This document shows positions 46,487 through 59,244 of a stretch of 64,000 bases of DNA, piece after piece. Position numbers and translations under genes: made by a program. The first letter of the stretch is position 1, and the number at the start of each line of letters is the position of its first letter. The stretch is taken from assembly GCF_033568475.1 (NCBI RefSeq), contig NC_133121.1:1798001-1862000 (forward strand). Direction: 5' to 3'. The stretch comes from Henckelia pumila. Lineage: Eukaryota; Streptophyta; Magnoliopsida; Lamiales; Gesneriaceae. The notes beneath the pieces were generated by a model that saw nothing but the letters and a program-made list of their open reading frames with translations, was not told the origin of the DNA and did not search any database.

Positions 46487-48900
46487 CCTATTTTAATTCT
46501 AATAATATGATATTGAGGTGATACAGGAAAAGATTGTTTGGTACTATATATTAAGCAAAATTTGTTTGGTACATTTAATTGTGAAATTATTAAAGATTTT
46601 CAATGTATGAAATTTGGGAATGTATTATCGTAAAATTATATGAATTTAATTTATAACTTTTATTATACATATAAACAAATTGTTTAATATGTCCTCGATC
46701 TTGTTTGAAAATTTTGTGTACGCCATAATTATTTATCAATACCTTTTCGAACGATAATGTAGTACAAGATTTTGTTCGGTGAGGTTTACATAAATAACTT
46801 GATTTGCAGTTAATCCCATCATTGAAAAGCAACATATATAGGTTTCGTCGTCAAATAAATAAAATAAAATCATGTTATGACATTACTCTATGGCAAAAAC
46901 ATTTATCATAAATAAAATGATAATACTTTTCGAATATGTTTTATAAATTAGTAGGTCCTCTCGAAGTCTCACGAATCTATATCAAAGAAGTTTTGTGTAT
47001 TTTAACTGGACGAATATAATAATGTGCTCAATCATATCTCTAAGTTGACATTGTGAGGCTGAAACATATAGAGCAAGTTGATCTCAATCAAACCAACAAT
47101 TTGTTGGGTTGGTTATTAATCGGTATTTTATATAATAGGGTTTTCTCATTTATTTGCATCGATTTCATCAATATAATTTTCAAAAAATTAGAAAGTAGAA
47201 AATCATAGCATCCGATTTCGTAGGTTAAAACACGAGACGATGGGATGTATATTATATATTATATTTCATACAGATTTATAACTTCTTTTATAGAATTAGA
47301 TCTCTAATTAACCATTGTGTTTTTTTAAAAAATAAAAATAAAAATTCTTGTGTTTTTACATATTAATTAAACTTAAAGTCCTTGTTGGGATGTATATATA
47401 TTATATATAATAAAGATTTATATCTTCTTTTATAGAATTTGATCTCTAATCGCTTTGGTTTGACCTGTACTTGCGTCAAATTAATTTAATTTACGTGTGT
47501 TATAACCTTACTTTTAATTGAATATCCAAAATGTTTTTACTATTATTAATCAAAATAAAATATAAATATATTATATAATATTATATAACGCGTGTGTTTT
47601 ATTTGCTAGTGTATACGTCGTTTCGATCCTCAATAGTCAACTAATTGTATGGGGCGTTGTGGACAACAACCGATAATAATTGCCTTGAGAAAACGTGACA
47701 AAAACAAACATTAACTATGTAATATTCTTCCCACACTCTTGACCCTTTGTTTGTTTGAACAATATTCAAGTCACCTCAATTATTTTGATTTCGAAATCTT
47801 TTGCCTCCATCATCATGTGATAAAGGATAGAAATTTTTTAATATACATTGGGAGAGTAATTAGCATTAATCATCACAAAAATTTTTAGTTTACATATTAA
47901 TACAAAAGCGCATCATATATATATAGTTCACTATTCAAATTTTGTAATCAAAGAGCTTATAAATTAGTATATATTTCATAATCAGTTGATGAAATCTCAA
48001 TTTTTCATCCACAAGTCAACACGTTGAATCACTCAATCAAATAAATTTTTTATTTATAATTTTTATCTTATTTATGGTACTTAGAAATATGAGCCCCGAT
48101 GAAAAGTTTCAATACAATAGAGTAATTGACGTAGATATACAAACTTTCTATTCGATAATAATTACGACAAATAAAAAGAAATCATTTTTATGCATTATTA
48201 ATTAATAACAAATAACGTAGAACAAAAAAAAAAAAATTTATTTTACATGTTAATTCTCCTCTAAAATTAAAAACAAAACAGAACAAAACAAAAACACTAT
48301 CTAAAACTAATAGTACAATATATTGATGTCGTGTTTTTACAAATCGAGCATAAAAACCTATGTCAAAGGTAATGCATGATTTTTTTTAATAACATTGGAT
48401 GAAATTTGTATATTTCATCCAACGCTTTTTCCGCGTAAATATCCTGCTCACGTGGGCTAGCAACGAATATGGTAGTAGACTAATCTTCAGGATAATAATA
48501 TAATTATTATTTTTGAGTTAGTTATTTATAAATTCAAGAAAACCGAAGCTGGCAAAATTATCCAGCTCCTTTGCGGTAAAGAGAAGTTGCGGAAATAGTG
48601 TTTTTATTTTTTAAAAAATATATACATATACAAGTTAATTAAAAATGTGAACCATTACGGAAATGTATAGTTACTTCAGCAATTGAAATCTGAAAAAGGT
48701 GAGCTATTTTTTCCTACTAATAATGTTCAAAGTAGTGCGGATTAAATATGCAGTGCGAGAAACAATAAAAATAAAAAGTTTTCTTTCCAAGTAGTGAGAA
48801 TTAAATGTGATATTTGACTATTTGAGGTAAAAGCATGGAAAAACAGTCTATAACTCTTTGATTGAATTTGTTAAGCATATAAAAAGTGTGAAAAGACGAT
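46487..48900. other. AT-rich intergenic DNA upstream of sulfate transporter A
   Basis: No gene seen. Several stretches match the region upstream of transporter B: around 47625-47730 against 58245-58315, 47895-48025 against 58430-58575, and 48415-48560 against 59110-59275 (shared CCTTTTCCGC...TAAATATCC and TCAAGAAA.CGAA.GCTGGCAAA words). The last block probably holds the promoter and leader of transporter A. Confidence 0.65.
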
Positions 48901-48903
48901 TTC

Positions 48904-48907
<4 letters not shown>

Positions 48908-48962
<55 letters not shown>
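48908..48962. repeat. AT dinucleotide microsatellite
   Basis: A run of about 27 uninterrupted AT units in the likely leader-intron region of sulfate transporter A. Transporter B has a TA run (59212-59240) closer to its own leader; they are not at equivalent places. Confidence 0.95.
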
Positions 48963-48966
<4 letters not shown>

Positions 48967-49235
48967 GTTTTAGTTTGAGTAATAAAACGTTTTTTTATTA
49001 AAAAAAATCTATAGGCATTGAAATAAACAATCTAATATAATTTATAAATACAAGGAAGCTAATTTTATAATAATTTTAAAAATATAGTACATGTAAATAA
49101 TCAATATAATATAATTTATAATTAAACATTCAAACACACAAATTTAATTTAATCATAACTATATCATTAAATTTACAAATATTTGCATAAAATTGTCTTT
49201 TGTACGTTAAGTAATATATAACAGCATGGTTTGGT

Positions 49236-49330
49236 TTTGGTTTTTATTTTTTATGTGGAAATCCGCGACCGCTATCTTTGCGCTCTAGATAAACCCCGGA
49301 TTGACTGCAGACTACGCTAGGATGGTTTGG
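49236..49330 (-). mobile_element. 5'-truncated SINE directly upstream of sulfate transporter A
   Basis: On the minus strand this reads through GGGGTTTATCTAGAGCGC, then GGTCGCGGATTTCCACAT and an A-rich tail. It corresponds to the last ~80 bp of the SINE at 53026-53252 (GGGGGTTTACCCAAAGCGC ... GGCTACGGATTCCCACAT, A8). It ends about 80 bp before the ATG at 49408, where transporter B has ordinary leader sequence. Divergence is visible at many positions, so it is an older copy of the same or a sister SINE. Confidence 0.7.
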
Positions 49331-49407
49331 TTTCATGAATGTCCACGACTTGCTCGCCATCTTCATTTGGCCGTGCAAGCCAAGTAGTCTCTTTCTCGGG
49401 CAAAACA

Positions 49408-52400
49408 ATGAGTGGCAATCGAGTAGTAGACGAGGTGGATATTGCAGCGAGTGCGGCTTCTTCCCGCCGCTATTCCGACAACTTGCCGTATGTTCACAAG
49501 GTGGTCGCGCCGCCAAAGCAAAGCCTGCTCGAGGGGCTCACACATACGTTGAAGGAGACGTTCTTCCACGACGAGCCGCTTCGGCCTTTCAAGAACCAAC
49601 CCAAGTCCAAGAAACTATTGCTCGGGCTACAATCTGTTTTCCCCATTCTTCAATGGGGCCGAAGCTACAATCTTTCCATGTTTAAAAGTGATCTTATTGC
49701 AGGCTTCACCATTGCAAGTCTCTGCATCCCTCAGGACATTGCGTATTCGAAACTTGCTAATCTGGATCCGCAATATGGGCTGTGTGAGTGGCGTTCGTGT
49801 GATTGATATATAGGCACCTTTTGTTTTTTGTTTTTTTAAGAATGCATGAAGAGTACTTTTGAATGAAATTGCAGATACTAGTTTCGTTCCTCCCCTGATT
49901 TATGCTTTCATGGGTAGCTCGAGAGAGATTGCCATCGGGCCGGTAGCAGTGGTGTCTATCTTGCTTGGAAGTCTGCTTCAGAATGAGATTGATCCCAAAA
50001 ACAAACTCGAGTATCGACGTCTTGCTTTTACGGCTACATTCTTTGCAGGAGTCACTCAGTTTGTACTCGGGTTTTTCCGGTATAAAGCATGAACAGCAGT
50101 CGTCGGCCACTTCGATCTTTTGGGCTCATGCTCACTCTCAAAAAACTAAATGTTGTGTTCATGTTTTTATATTCAGGCTGGGATTCTTGGTTGATTTCCT
50201 TTCTCATGCTGCCATAGTTGGATTCATGGCTGGCGCAGCCATTACGATCGGGCTTCAGCAGCTCAAAGGCTTGCTTGGTGTGAAGACCTTCACCAAAAAA
50301 ACAGACATAGTCTCTGTGATGAGATCTGTGTGGAGTAATGTGCATCATGGGGTGAGACTTTGGTTCTTATTCGAAATAAGAATTATACTTTATTTACTGT
50401 CTTTGAAGCTTATTGTTTCTTCTTGTTAATTTTATAGTGGAACTGGGAGACGGTTGTGATAGGAGTTACGTTCTTGGCTTTCCTACTCCTAGCCAAATAC
50501 ATTGTGAGACTCAATTCAATCCCTTATGATTTAGCTTTTCGCAGACGGCAATTTCATCATATTACACCTTTCATCCTAATTTTGTCGAATGACTCGAATC
50601 AGGGGAAAAAGAAGAAGAAATTGTTTTGGATTTCTGCTATAGCTCCATTGCTTTCAGTCATCATCTCAACCTTCTTCGTTTACATCACTCGCGCAGACAA
50701 GAAAGGCGTTCAGATTGTAAGTATCCAATAGCAATAGATGTCAAACTAGTACGCTTTGTCACAATCGATCATTTGTTTCTGTACTTGTGTAGGTGCGTCA
50801 CATTGAACAAGGCATAAATCCTTCATCTTTGCACGAAATATATTTCTCAGGAAGCTATCTCGGCAAAGGTTTTAAGATCGGTGTGGTCGCAGGGATGGTT
50901 GCGTTAACGGTAAGAAGAAAAGGCATAACATACTCGTTTTGAGTATCAAGATTTCATGAAGCTAAAATATTTTACGTTTCACAGGAAGCTGTGGCTATTG
51001 GTAGAACCTTTGCAGCATTGAAAGACTACCACTTAGATGGAAACAAAGAAATGGTCGCGCTTGGATCGATGAACATCATTGGCTCGATGACATCGTGCTA
51101 CCTAGCCGCTGGTAGGTCTTTTGAAAACCTTTTCCCCCTACTCTTAGTTTGAAGTAAAGAACATATATAGACCAATTCCTTGGTCATGTGAACTTTTACC
51201 TCGAACCAACGAGCTTTTGATCTTCGGATTTCTTGGCAGGTGCCATCTCACGCTCTGCTGTGAACTACATGGCTGGATGCAAGACGCCTGTGTCGAACAT
51301 AGTCATGTCTTGCATTGTTTTGCTGACTCTTTTTGTGATCACCCCACTTTTCAAGTACACGCCCAATGCCATTTTGTCCGCGATCATCATATCAGCTGTG
51401 GCGGGCTTGTTAGACCTTCGAGCCATGATTGTTATATGGAAGATCGACAAATTCGATTTTGTGGCTTGTATGGGAGCGTTCTTTGGGGTTGTTTTCGCCT
51501 CTGTTGAGATCGGTCTTCTGATCGCAGTAAGACACGCAACAATCCTAGCCTCTGTTTCTCTTGCATTCATATCTGATTATATAGTGTTTTTAACTTCTGT
51601 GGATGTAACAATATGCAGGTCGCTCTATCAGTTGCCAAGATTCTTCTCCAAGTTACAAGGCCTCAAACTGTGGTTCTTGGCAAGATCCCGAGAACTTCGG
51701 TTTACCGGAACATTCAACAATATCCAGAAGCCACCAAAATTCCTGGACTTGTGATTGTGAGAGTTGATTCTGCAATCTATTTTTCAAACGCCAATTACAT
51801 TAGGGAGAGGTATAGATGAATTAATCCTAACCTTTTTATTCTTCAGCTGTGGGATTTGATGAACTAATATACAAATGAATATACACAATTATTTTTACAG
51901 GATACTGAGATTGCTGCATGATGAAGAGGAGGATCAACTTAAAGACAGCAGCCAGCCTAAAATTCAGTATTTGATAATTGAAATGTCACGTAAGGACTTG
52001 TCTGCTTTATTCATAATTAAATTTGAGGCCATCGGTTCGGTTTGATTTCAAGTTCACACCTCATGAAGTTTGAATATATAATTGCGACCGCATCGTGTTG
52101 TGTTGCAGCTGTGACTGATATCGACACCAGCGGCATTGGTTCCTTGGTAGATCTGCACAAACATCTACAAAAGAAAAATATACAGGTATATATATATACA
52201 TATTTGCTGACATGCATGTAGTACTGTTTCAATATAAATTAAGATATTGTTTGCAATCTTTAAAAATAATTGATTATGAAGATTCAAGAATTCCATTTTC
52301 ATGCTACAGGTTGTTTTAGCGAATCCGGGGCAGGTGGTGCTCAATAAGCTCTACGCGTCTGATTTCACCAACTTGATCGGAGAAGACAAGATTTTCCTCA

Positions 52401-52447
52401 CTGTAGTCGATGCCGTCACGACTCTGGCTCCCAAGACGGAGCCTTGA
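49408..52447 (+). CDS. SULTR1: High-affinity sulfate transporter, SULTR1 type (copy A)
   Basis: Twelve exons (49408-49783, 49875-50079, 50177-50351, 50438-50503, 50603-50716, 50793-50909, 50985-51111, 51240-51526, 51619-51809, 51901-51989, 52109-52185, 52310-52447) encode 653 aa. The SLC26/SulP core is complete: [51 protein letters not shown] and [14 protein letters not shown] cytosolic STAS domain follows (about 515-645) with [10 protein letters not shown] and its conserved Thr589. The combination of [14 protein letters not shown] and AIGPVAVVS is that of the SULTR1 group, plasma-membrane H+/sulfate symporters that take up sulfate in roots; SULTR3 members differ there. Start: ATG 49408 aligns with copy B, but an in-frame ATG at 49339 could add 23 residues. 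Exons 2-12 have the same lengths as in copy B. No damage seen. Confidence 0.95.
52220..52290. repeat. Half-copy of the TAGTGTTTGCAA repeat in intron 11 of transporter A
   Basis: ATTGTTTGCAATCTTTAAAAATAATTG here resembles the left arm of the MITE at 1873-1977 (GTGTTTGCAATCTCTAAAAATAAGTG in pieces). The other arm is missing. The equivalent intron of transporter B lacks it. Confidence 0.5.
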
Positions 52448-53025
52448 TCAGTGGCTCGTTTTCGTCGCAAGTGGATCGATTCATGATTCAAGATTACCTA
52501 GCTACATCTCGAGACTAGCTAGCCATGTGATTATTGTGTTTTAATCTGCATGAAATAACTGTACATTTTCTTGTGTTTCTTATCACTTAATTATCAGCTT
52601 CATTGTTACGTGTAAGTTGAAGCTGCATGTTGTGTGAGTTCTCATGAAATATAACTTTATTTTCTCATATTTGTTCTTTCTATGCACACTAATTTTGCAT
52701 AAAATGAGAAGAACGCCATTGTAAAAAAATTGAGTGCTAATCTAACAAATAAATCAATTACGTTATGGTTAAAACTAAAGAATAATAATATTATAATAAT
52801 ACACATAAAAATACATATATATATACGACTAATGGAATAGATAAATACACATATATACTGAATGAAAATCTTCTAATGATAAATGATAGTAAATTTAATA
52901 TGATAAAATATGCGTAGAACATGGAAGATCCAATAAATAAAGTGAAAACTAAGATTTATGATTTTTATCTTTTAAAATTCTACAAAAATCCATTGTTCAT
53001 TTGATTCCTTAATGCTATCCTATAT
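52448..53025. other. 3' flank of sulfate transporter A
   Basis: The first 40 bp resemble the 3' flank of copy B (CTCGTTTTCGTC against TTCGTTTTCATC, then GGATCG). The rest is AT-rich without visible features until the SINE. The 3' UTR and poly(A) site are expected in the first 250 bp. Confidence 0.6.
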
Positions 53026-53252
53026 ATATATATTTTTTTTGATGTGGGAATCCGTAGCCACTACCCTTAGGTGCGCTTTGGGTAAACCCCCGAACTAACG
53101 CAATAAACTGCAAACAACGCTAGTCAGGTAAACCACACTGAGCAAACCCTGTGTGACAGGCTAGCTCAAGAAAGTGTTGGCAGGAAGAATCGAACTCCTG
53201 ACCTCTGGCTAAAAGTTCACCTGCTCCACCAACTTGAACAATCCATTGGGGC
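53026..53252 (-). mobile_element. Nearly complete tRNA-derived SINE with 14-bp TSD
   Basis: Flanked by exact copies of ATGCTATCCTATAT (53012-53025 and 53253-53266). On the minus strand it starts CCCCAATGGATTGTTC, has an A-box-like AGTTGGTGGAGCAGG, and GGAGTTCGATTCTTCC as B box (GTTCGATTC at 53187-53195). A body with CTAGCCTGTCACACAGGG and GGGGGTTTACCC follows, and it ends GGATTCCCACATC plus a poly(A) run (53033-53040 as T). All parts of a plant SINE are present. It sits just left of the start of the second duplicated segment. Confidence 0.9.
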
Positions 53253-53269
53253 ATGCTATCCTATATTCT

Positions 53270-55889
53270 TATTCATGCAATATGTGGGCTGTGGGTGCGT
53301 TTCCTGGCTAAAGTTAAAAGGCCCAATATTATATGGGCCGTGATATCGTGGGCCATATTTTCACAATAATGATGGCTCTTGTATGTATTCGATATGAATC
53401 AATATTAAATAATTAATAAATATAAAATAACAGTTGGATACCTTTTTTTAAAATTTAAAAATAAAAATTCTATAATAATTAGTGTGTGTGTACATATATA
53501 TATGTCTTTCTCTCTTTGGGTGAATGTGTCATGTATGTAGATATAAAATATATAAATAAATAAATAAAGGTTAAATTTGTGTATATTCAATAAAATCATC
53601 GAGCTGGATATAAATATGATTAAGATATACATGACGGTTGATTATATAGTATAAAAAATGGATTATACATATTTTAATTCAATGAATATGATAATAATTA
53701 ATCGACTCATTCATTTAATTCCTTGGTCGACATGGTGATCAGGCTGAACATTTATATTATCGATCTTAAACGATAAATTTAATTAATTTATTCGCAACTT
53801 AATTAGCAAATTGTAATTAACAGCGTGTGAAATCACTACGAATGGCCTGAATTTGGCGGGCAGAAATTCGGTATTGTGAGGCTGAACGTGTGAATTATTT
53901 ATTCGCAACTTTTTAGAACTGCTTAGAAATTCACTTTGAATGGCCTTAATTTTATCACAAAAACTCAACATCTCATCATTTAATTTTATGAGATAAATTT
54001 CATATTTGAGTCGATTTATAAAAAAAAAATATTATTTTTTTATGTCAATAATAACGTTGTTCACGAAAAGTATAGATTGAATCAACCCGTCTCACGATAT
54101 AAGTCCATGAGAAAGTCTCACATGAAACATACCCGTGAAATGTGTGTGATTTTATTCAACTTTGTGATAATTGGACAATCCATCACTCAGAGCTACCTTT
54201 CTTGACCAACTAAATGGATGAAGCAAAAGGGTTTTGTGGTTGGCATATTGAGCCATTAGACACTGAGTATTTTTGAGGATTTAACAAATCATAGGTGAAA
54301 AGTGTTAGGAATATCGGATTGACTCCTCTCGTTTTGTCGTATAAAATAGATAGGTTATGTTGACCATTTCTTCACCCATAAATCAAATGATGGCTCACCT
54401 CCAACTTGTCAAATTATACGTAAGCCCGTAGGGTTACCCCGTCCCACCATCTAAAATAGATGAGTTGACTTGATGTTTTCTCAGTCTGTCTAATGATTAA
54501 ATTGCAACGAATTGTAGATCGACCTGCATATCGCTAGCATATTTTGACACTTCTAGCTAGCTAAAACTAAGGCTCTAGCATTTGTCAATTATTACATATG
54601 CATACTTATTAACATTCATTTTTTAAAACTTTTAAATATTTCTCGATATTTTCTCGAGTCGAGCTCAAAGTGATCTCATAAAACACCACTCGAGCTGGTC
54701 TATAGCACCCTATATATAATCTTTTTTTTTTTTTTTTTTGGAAAAACCCTATATATACTTAGGCATGCACTACGTTACATCAAATGAATGCATGCGTGTT
54801 TGGAAGAAAAAGAATCCATGCTTACATATATCGTAACAACTTTCCCTTTTTTTCTATCTTGATTTAAACCAAGTCAACTCAAGCAATGGACCAACCATTT
54901 TTTTTTTTTAATAATTATTCTTTTTAGCCTGTTTTTTTATCCAATTATATTTTTTAGACGAAGACTTTAATTAATTAGCTCCCCTTTTCTAGAAACCAAT
55001 GTAAGGTCCACATTAACGCCATCTCGAATTGAATTTCAAGAAAGAATTAAGAAGCAAAAAAATCAAACTTGGTATTATGATTTATTCGTAGGTAGGTTGG
55101 TTTTTATCAAATTGCATTCTCTAGTCGTCTAATGGTGTGTGCAAAATCAATGTTCGATAACTCCAAATGAATTATATATTCCGATCCAAGTGCTTTTTGA
55201 CCAAATTTGGCTTCCCTTTTTTTTTAGAGTATGAATGCAATTTGAATCGAAGAACTTGCATGTATATCGTAAATCAATTTTAAAACACAAGCAAGCTGTA
55301 CCCTTGTTCGTATGTATTTATGGCTTCAACAACTTGTGTTGCTGATTGCTATTTATGTATAAAACAAATATTGAGAATAATGTATGCTTAAACACCCTTT
55401 TGTACTTTGTCATTGTGTTGTGGTAGCGACTTCGTGGATAAAATATAATTACACGATTGCGAAGTAGATTCATTATTCAGGCATAAACATTATTAGTAAA
55501 AATTGACATATTGAATGTGTTTCTAAATTAATAAAATTTAACATTGGAAAACGAATTATTATTCTTAACAATAAGAAAATAACATACACAGAAAGTGTAG
55601 CTAATTTGAGCATGGGAGTATGTATATGATATTATCCCCCTTTCTGTAAGTTAGAGTCCACTTGACTAAATTTATCTTAAATAAAACTTGTAAACTGTTT
55701 TAATATTTTGTATGATTTTACATCTTATTCTAAAGCTGAATCGATACATTATTTGGAATTATCAGAAGATTTTAATATCTTGTTTGATACATAGAATAAG
55801 ACATTTTCATGTACATATTTGTATATTTTGGTTATTCTGTAAAAAAGTTTAAATTTTTTTAAAAAAGTTTGGCATGTTCTTATTCTTTA
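53270..55889. other. Intergenic DNA at the start of duplicated segment B
   Basis: The left end (53270-53340: GGGCTGTGGGTGCG, AAGGCCCAAT, TATGGGCC) resembles 45040-45120 in segment A. A diverged GTCTCA-ended dispersed repeat is at 53985-54125. T-rich runs lie at 54720-54739 and 54897-54909. No gene is visible. Confidence 0.55.
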
Positions 55890-56204
55890 GGGAAAATTGA
55901 TTTTTTGGTCTTGTATGTTTGTCGCTTTACAATTTAAGTATTTTATATTTTCAGATTTCAGTTTTAGTCCTTTAACTTTAATATTTTTGCAATTTTAGTC
56001 CTTTTTCCGACGTGGCACTGATGTGACACCAATTCAGTGCTGATGTGGAGCTGATGTGTACAGTGCCACGTAAGCATTTTTGAATAAAAAGGACCGAAAT
56101 TGCCAAAAATTAGAACATGCAGGACTAAAACTGAAATATAAAAACATAAAAGACCAAAATCGCAAAGTGACAAACATATAGGACTAAATTTGCAATTTTT
56201 TCTA
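55890..56204. mobile_element. Mutator-like MITE, copy 2 (315 bp)
   Basis: The reverse-complement sister of the element at 21964-22273, sharing its arms (TTTTAGTCC, GACTAAAA) and its asymmetric centre (ACGTGGCAC, GTGACACCAATTCAGTGC). Exact 10-bp flanks TTATTCTTTA (55880-55889 and 56205-56214). Ends GGGAAAATTGA and CAATTTTTTCTA. No coding capacity. Confidence 0.88.
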
Positions 56205-56214
56205 TTATTCTTTA

Positions 56215-57134
56215 TTTTGTAAACCCTAGCATATATATCTCAGCAGCTTATTTTTTTTAATATTATAGTATCATTTATCAAAAAATTAAACAAAATATAT
56301 GTATTTTTTTTAAGTTGGAAGATGAGTTTATTACAATTAAATTGCGACCCGAAACTTCGTTCCAAAATTAAAATCTTGATATAATTAGATGGAGCATTAG
56401 CCATCGAAGAAAATAAACAAATATTTTGAATATGTCTAGTAGGTTATTAAAATTCAAAAATCTCATTACACTTTAGATTCTAGATTACAAACATTATTTT
56501 GGATTTGCAGCTTTTTTAAGTCAAAAGTTATTGAAAAAAACAACCATTTGTGTTTCTGATATAATTGTAGATGGAATATTGATCTGATTTTTCTAAAACT
56601 CTTTGTCAAGTGTTGAATTTAAGTTGTAAAGAAATCACTAAGATTTCTTACTTCAAAGTGTAAAGAGATCGAATTTTCAATCAAATAATAATAATAATAA
56701 AAACAGTGTAATAAAGAAATAAAAGAGTCATTGCACACGAAATTTGGTACCACGCACTTTTTTGTGGTCATATCCAAATGTTGACTGATTCAATATATAT
56801 AATAAAAACAAAGTTGAAAGAACTTTCACCTTTTAACATATTCAATGGCTTCTATTAAACCCCAAAAACTTTAATTCACTTTTCCCAAGAATCAAAACCA
56901 CGTTTGGTTTTATCACCGACCATTTGTTTATGTTAATTTGTAGAAAATAAAATAAACACTTTTTTTTTGTGTGATGCTAAAAAAATCAAACGTTAAAAGG
57001 TACGTTTATCTAGCTTCATATGATTAACAATAACAATCTGATTATATTAATTTGATCACAATTTTATAAATTTATTATTTGTCGTACATCAATCAAATTA
57101 TTAATTATTCTTCACATACCAATCAAATCATTTA
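56215..57134. other. AT-rich intergenic DNA
   Basis: No gene, RNA or defined repeat is visible. It lacks an obvious partner in segment A, so it is either a later insertion or strongly diverged. Confidence 0.5.
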
Positions 57135-57142
57135 ATTAAAAC

Positions 57143-57340
57143 TAGGTGTGATTTTTCGGTATACCTAACTACAAATATTGATATGAAAAAAATTAAAAAC
57201 GATATCGATAATAAAATTTCGAAACTTTGGTACGAAAAAAATTCATATTGATCGGTATATCGAAAAAATATCTGTATATCGAAAAAATTTCGGTACGGTA
57301 TGCCAAAATTCCGGTATTTCGGTACGGTATGCCAGTCCTA
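57143..57340. mobile_element. hAT-type MITE with 8-bp TSD (198 bp)
   Basis: Exact 8-bp flanks ATTAAAAC (57135-57142 and 57341-57348). The ends are TAGGTGTGATTTTTCGGTAT and, inverted, TAGGACTGGCATACCGTACC. Repeats of TTCGGTACGGTATGCC lie in the right half. The 8-bp duplication and TAGG start fit hAT. Confidence 0.9.
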
Positions 57341-57589
57341 ATTAAAACTACAATAGTATGATTTGTAATTTTATAATTAAATTAATTAATTATTGAAAAT
57401 GACAAAATTATAATTTATCATCTTATCTCAAATTTAATCTATGGACCAAATATATTATTATTTATTACATCACAAAAAATCACATCATGAGACGGTCTCT
57501 CGGGTTAATTAATTTGTGAACACGAATATTTTATTTGACTCCATATATGAAAAAAAATATTTTTCATTGTTGATATAATTTTAGTCAAT

Positions 57590-57775
57590 GATATAATGTA
57601 AATGTTTGCATTACTAACGGGACTTGAACGTTGAGTACTCGAAACTTGCTTATCTCGAGCAGAGAAATTATAATTTTTTTTAAATCTATCTAATAAATTA
57701 AGAAACTCACCTAGAAATCGAATTCAAAACCAGTTTATCTCAGGACCTCGGTCTTAGTCATCGATCTAAGGCCTC
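57590..57775 (-). mobile_element. tRNA-derived SINE, copy 2 (diverged)
   Basis: Shares with 25425-25635 the order GAGGCC(A/T)TAG at the 5' end, CTAAGA, a weakened B box, TTTCTTAATTTATT with AGATAGATTTA, and TAAGCAAG, then fades. Both are on the minus strand. It is more diverged, and the A box is no longer good. Confidence 0.6.
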
Positions 57776-59209
57776 CTCGTTATTAAAAAAACATTGTATT
57801 CAATAAAATTTCACATCCTACTCCAATATTTCAATTAATAATCATTAATCACAATATTATTTATCTATACAAACTTAACTAAACTGGACGAGACAAATCA
57901 TGATATTTACAAATATAGTGTCGGATGTATCTTATATTCTATGATTTATTACTTATCCATATTGACACACAGTCATCATGTAATTAATGTAAACAATACA
58001 TAATTCGTCATTAAATTCCTTTAATAATTTGTATTATTCTCAGACATTATGAGTCAACCATGGCGGATGGAGAGAGGATATACGACGAGCAGAAATGTTT
58101 TTTTTTTTTTATAAAGAAAATAGAATCGATAAATATTAATTTACGTCATTACGTGTATCGGTGTATTTTATTATATAATATAGAATATAGAAAATAAATA
58201 AATTTAAAGTTTTCTCATTTTCTGCAATTCGTTTCCTTTATAGTCAACTCATTATATTTGCATGGGCCACAAACGATGTAATTTGCTTGAGAAAAGGTAG
58301 CAAAACAAACATTAAATATCAAATTCATGATGACCAAAATTCGATAGAAATGGTGTTAAAAAGAAATTGATAACAGCTATCGTAATAAATTTAACCGTTA
58401 ATAGATCAATGAAAATATTGATATTTTGAGTGTATATTAATATATAAAATCGCATCATATATAAAAGTTTACTATTTAAAATTATATTAAAGTGTAGATT
58501 ATATTTTTTTTCATGATCAAATTAAATGTATGAAATCCCAAGTTAATTTCTTCCACAAGTCAACATGTTGAATTTTCTTACATTATCACTATACTATTTA
58601 ATGCATTCACACGGATTGTCATTTATTCCATAAACCTTTACTGAAAGATGTTCTTGTCGATAAAATATCAACAAAGATTTTTTCCAAGTAATTTCACCAC
58701 AATCATCCTATTTTTTTCGTCTAAATTATTGTTATTTAACTCTTAATCACGTATGTTTCCATTTTTGACAATTTTTTAAACATCGTATTGACTATTAATA
58801 TCACATCATTGTTAATAATTTTAGAAAAAAACAAAGACAATCGATAAAGAACCAAATTGAAAACATCGTTGGCTAAAACCACAAACAACAAACATAGAAA
58901 GCCAAAAGCGTAATTTTATTTTCCAATTGATTAAAAATATAGAAAGAAGACAAATAGTAAAAGATTTTTTTTTAATTATAAAAAAAGTGGCTATTTTTGC
59001 CTTCTTCTTCATGGACTTTGAAAGACTTGCAGGCGCCACATTAATATCGAAGGATTTTAATTAATAATAATAATAAATATTTGTCTCATTTTTACACTTG
59101 GAAACGTGTTTGCATTCAACGCCTTTTCCGCTTAAATATCCCACACACGTTCTTCTCCGATTCACGTTGGCTTGCGGCAAATATGGTCGTGGGCTAATCT
59201 CCCGGGTAC

Positions 59210-59244
<35 letters not shown>

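Noticed and set aside
51265-51570. Minus-strand frame of 101 codons in transporter A, with a counterpart at 62584-62856 in transporter B
   Set aside because: Antisense shadows of the same conserved exon 8; their similarity to each other only reflects the paralogous genes.
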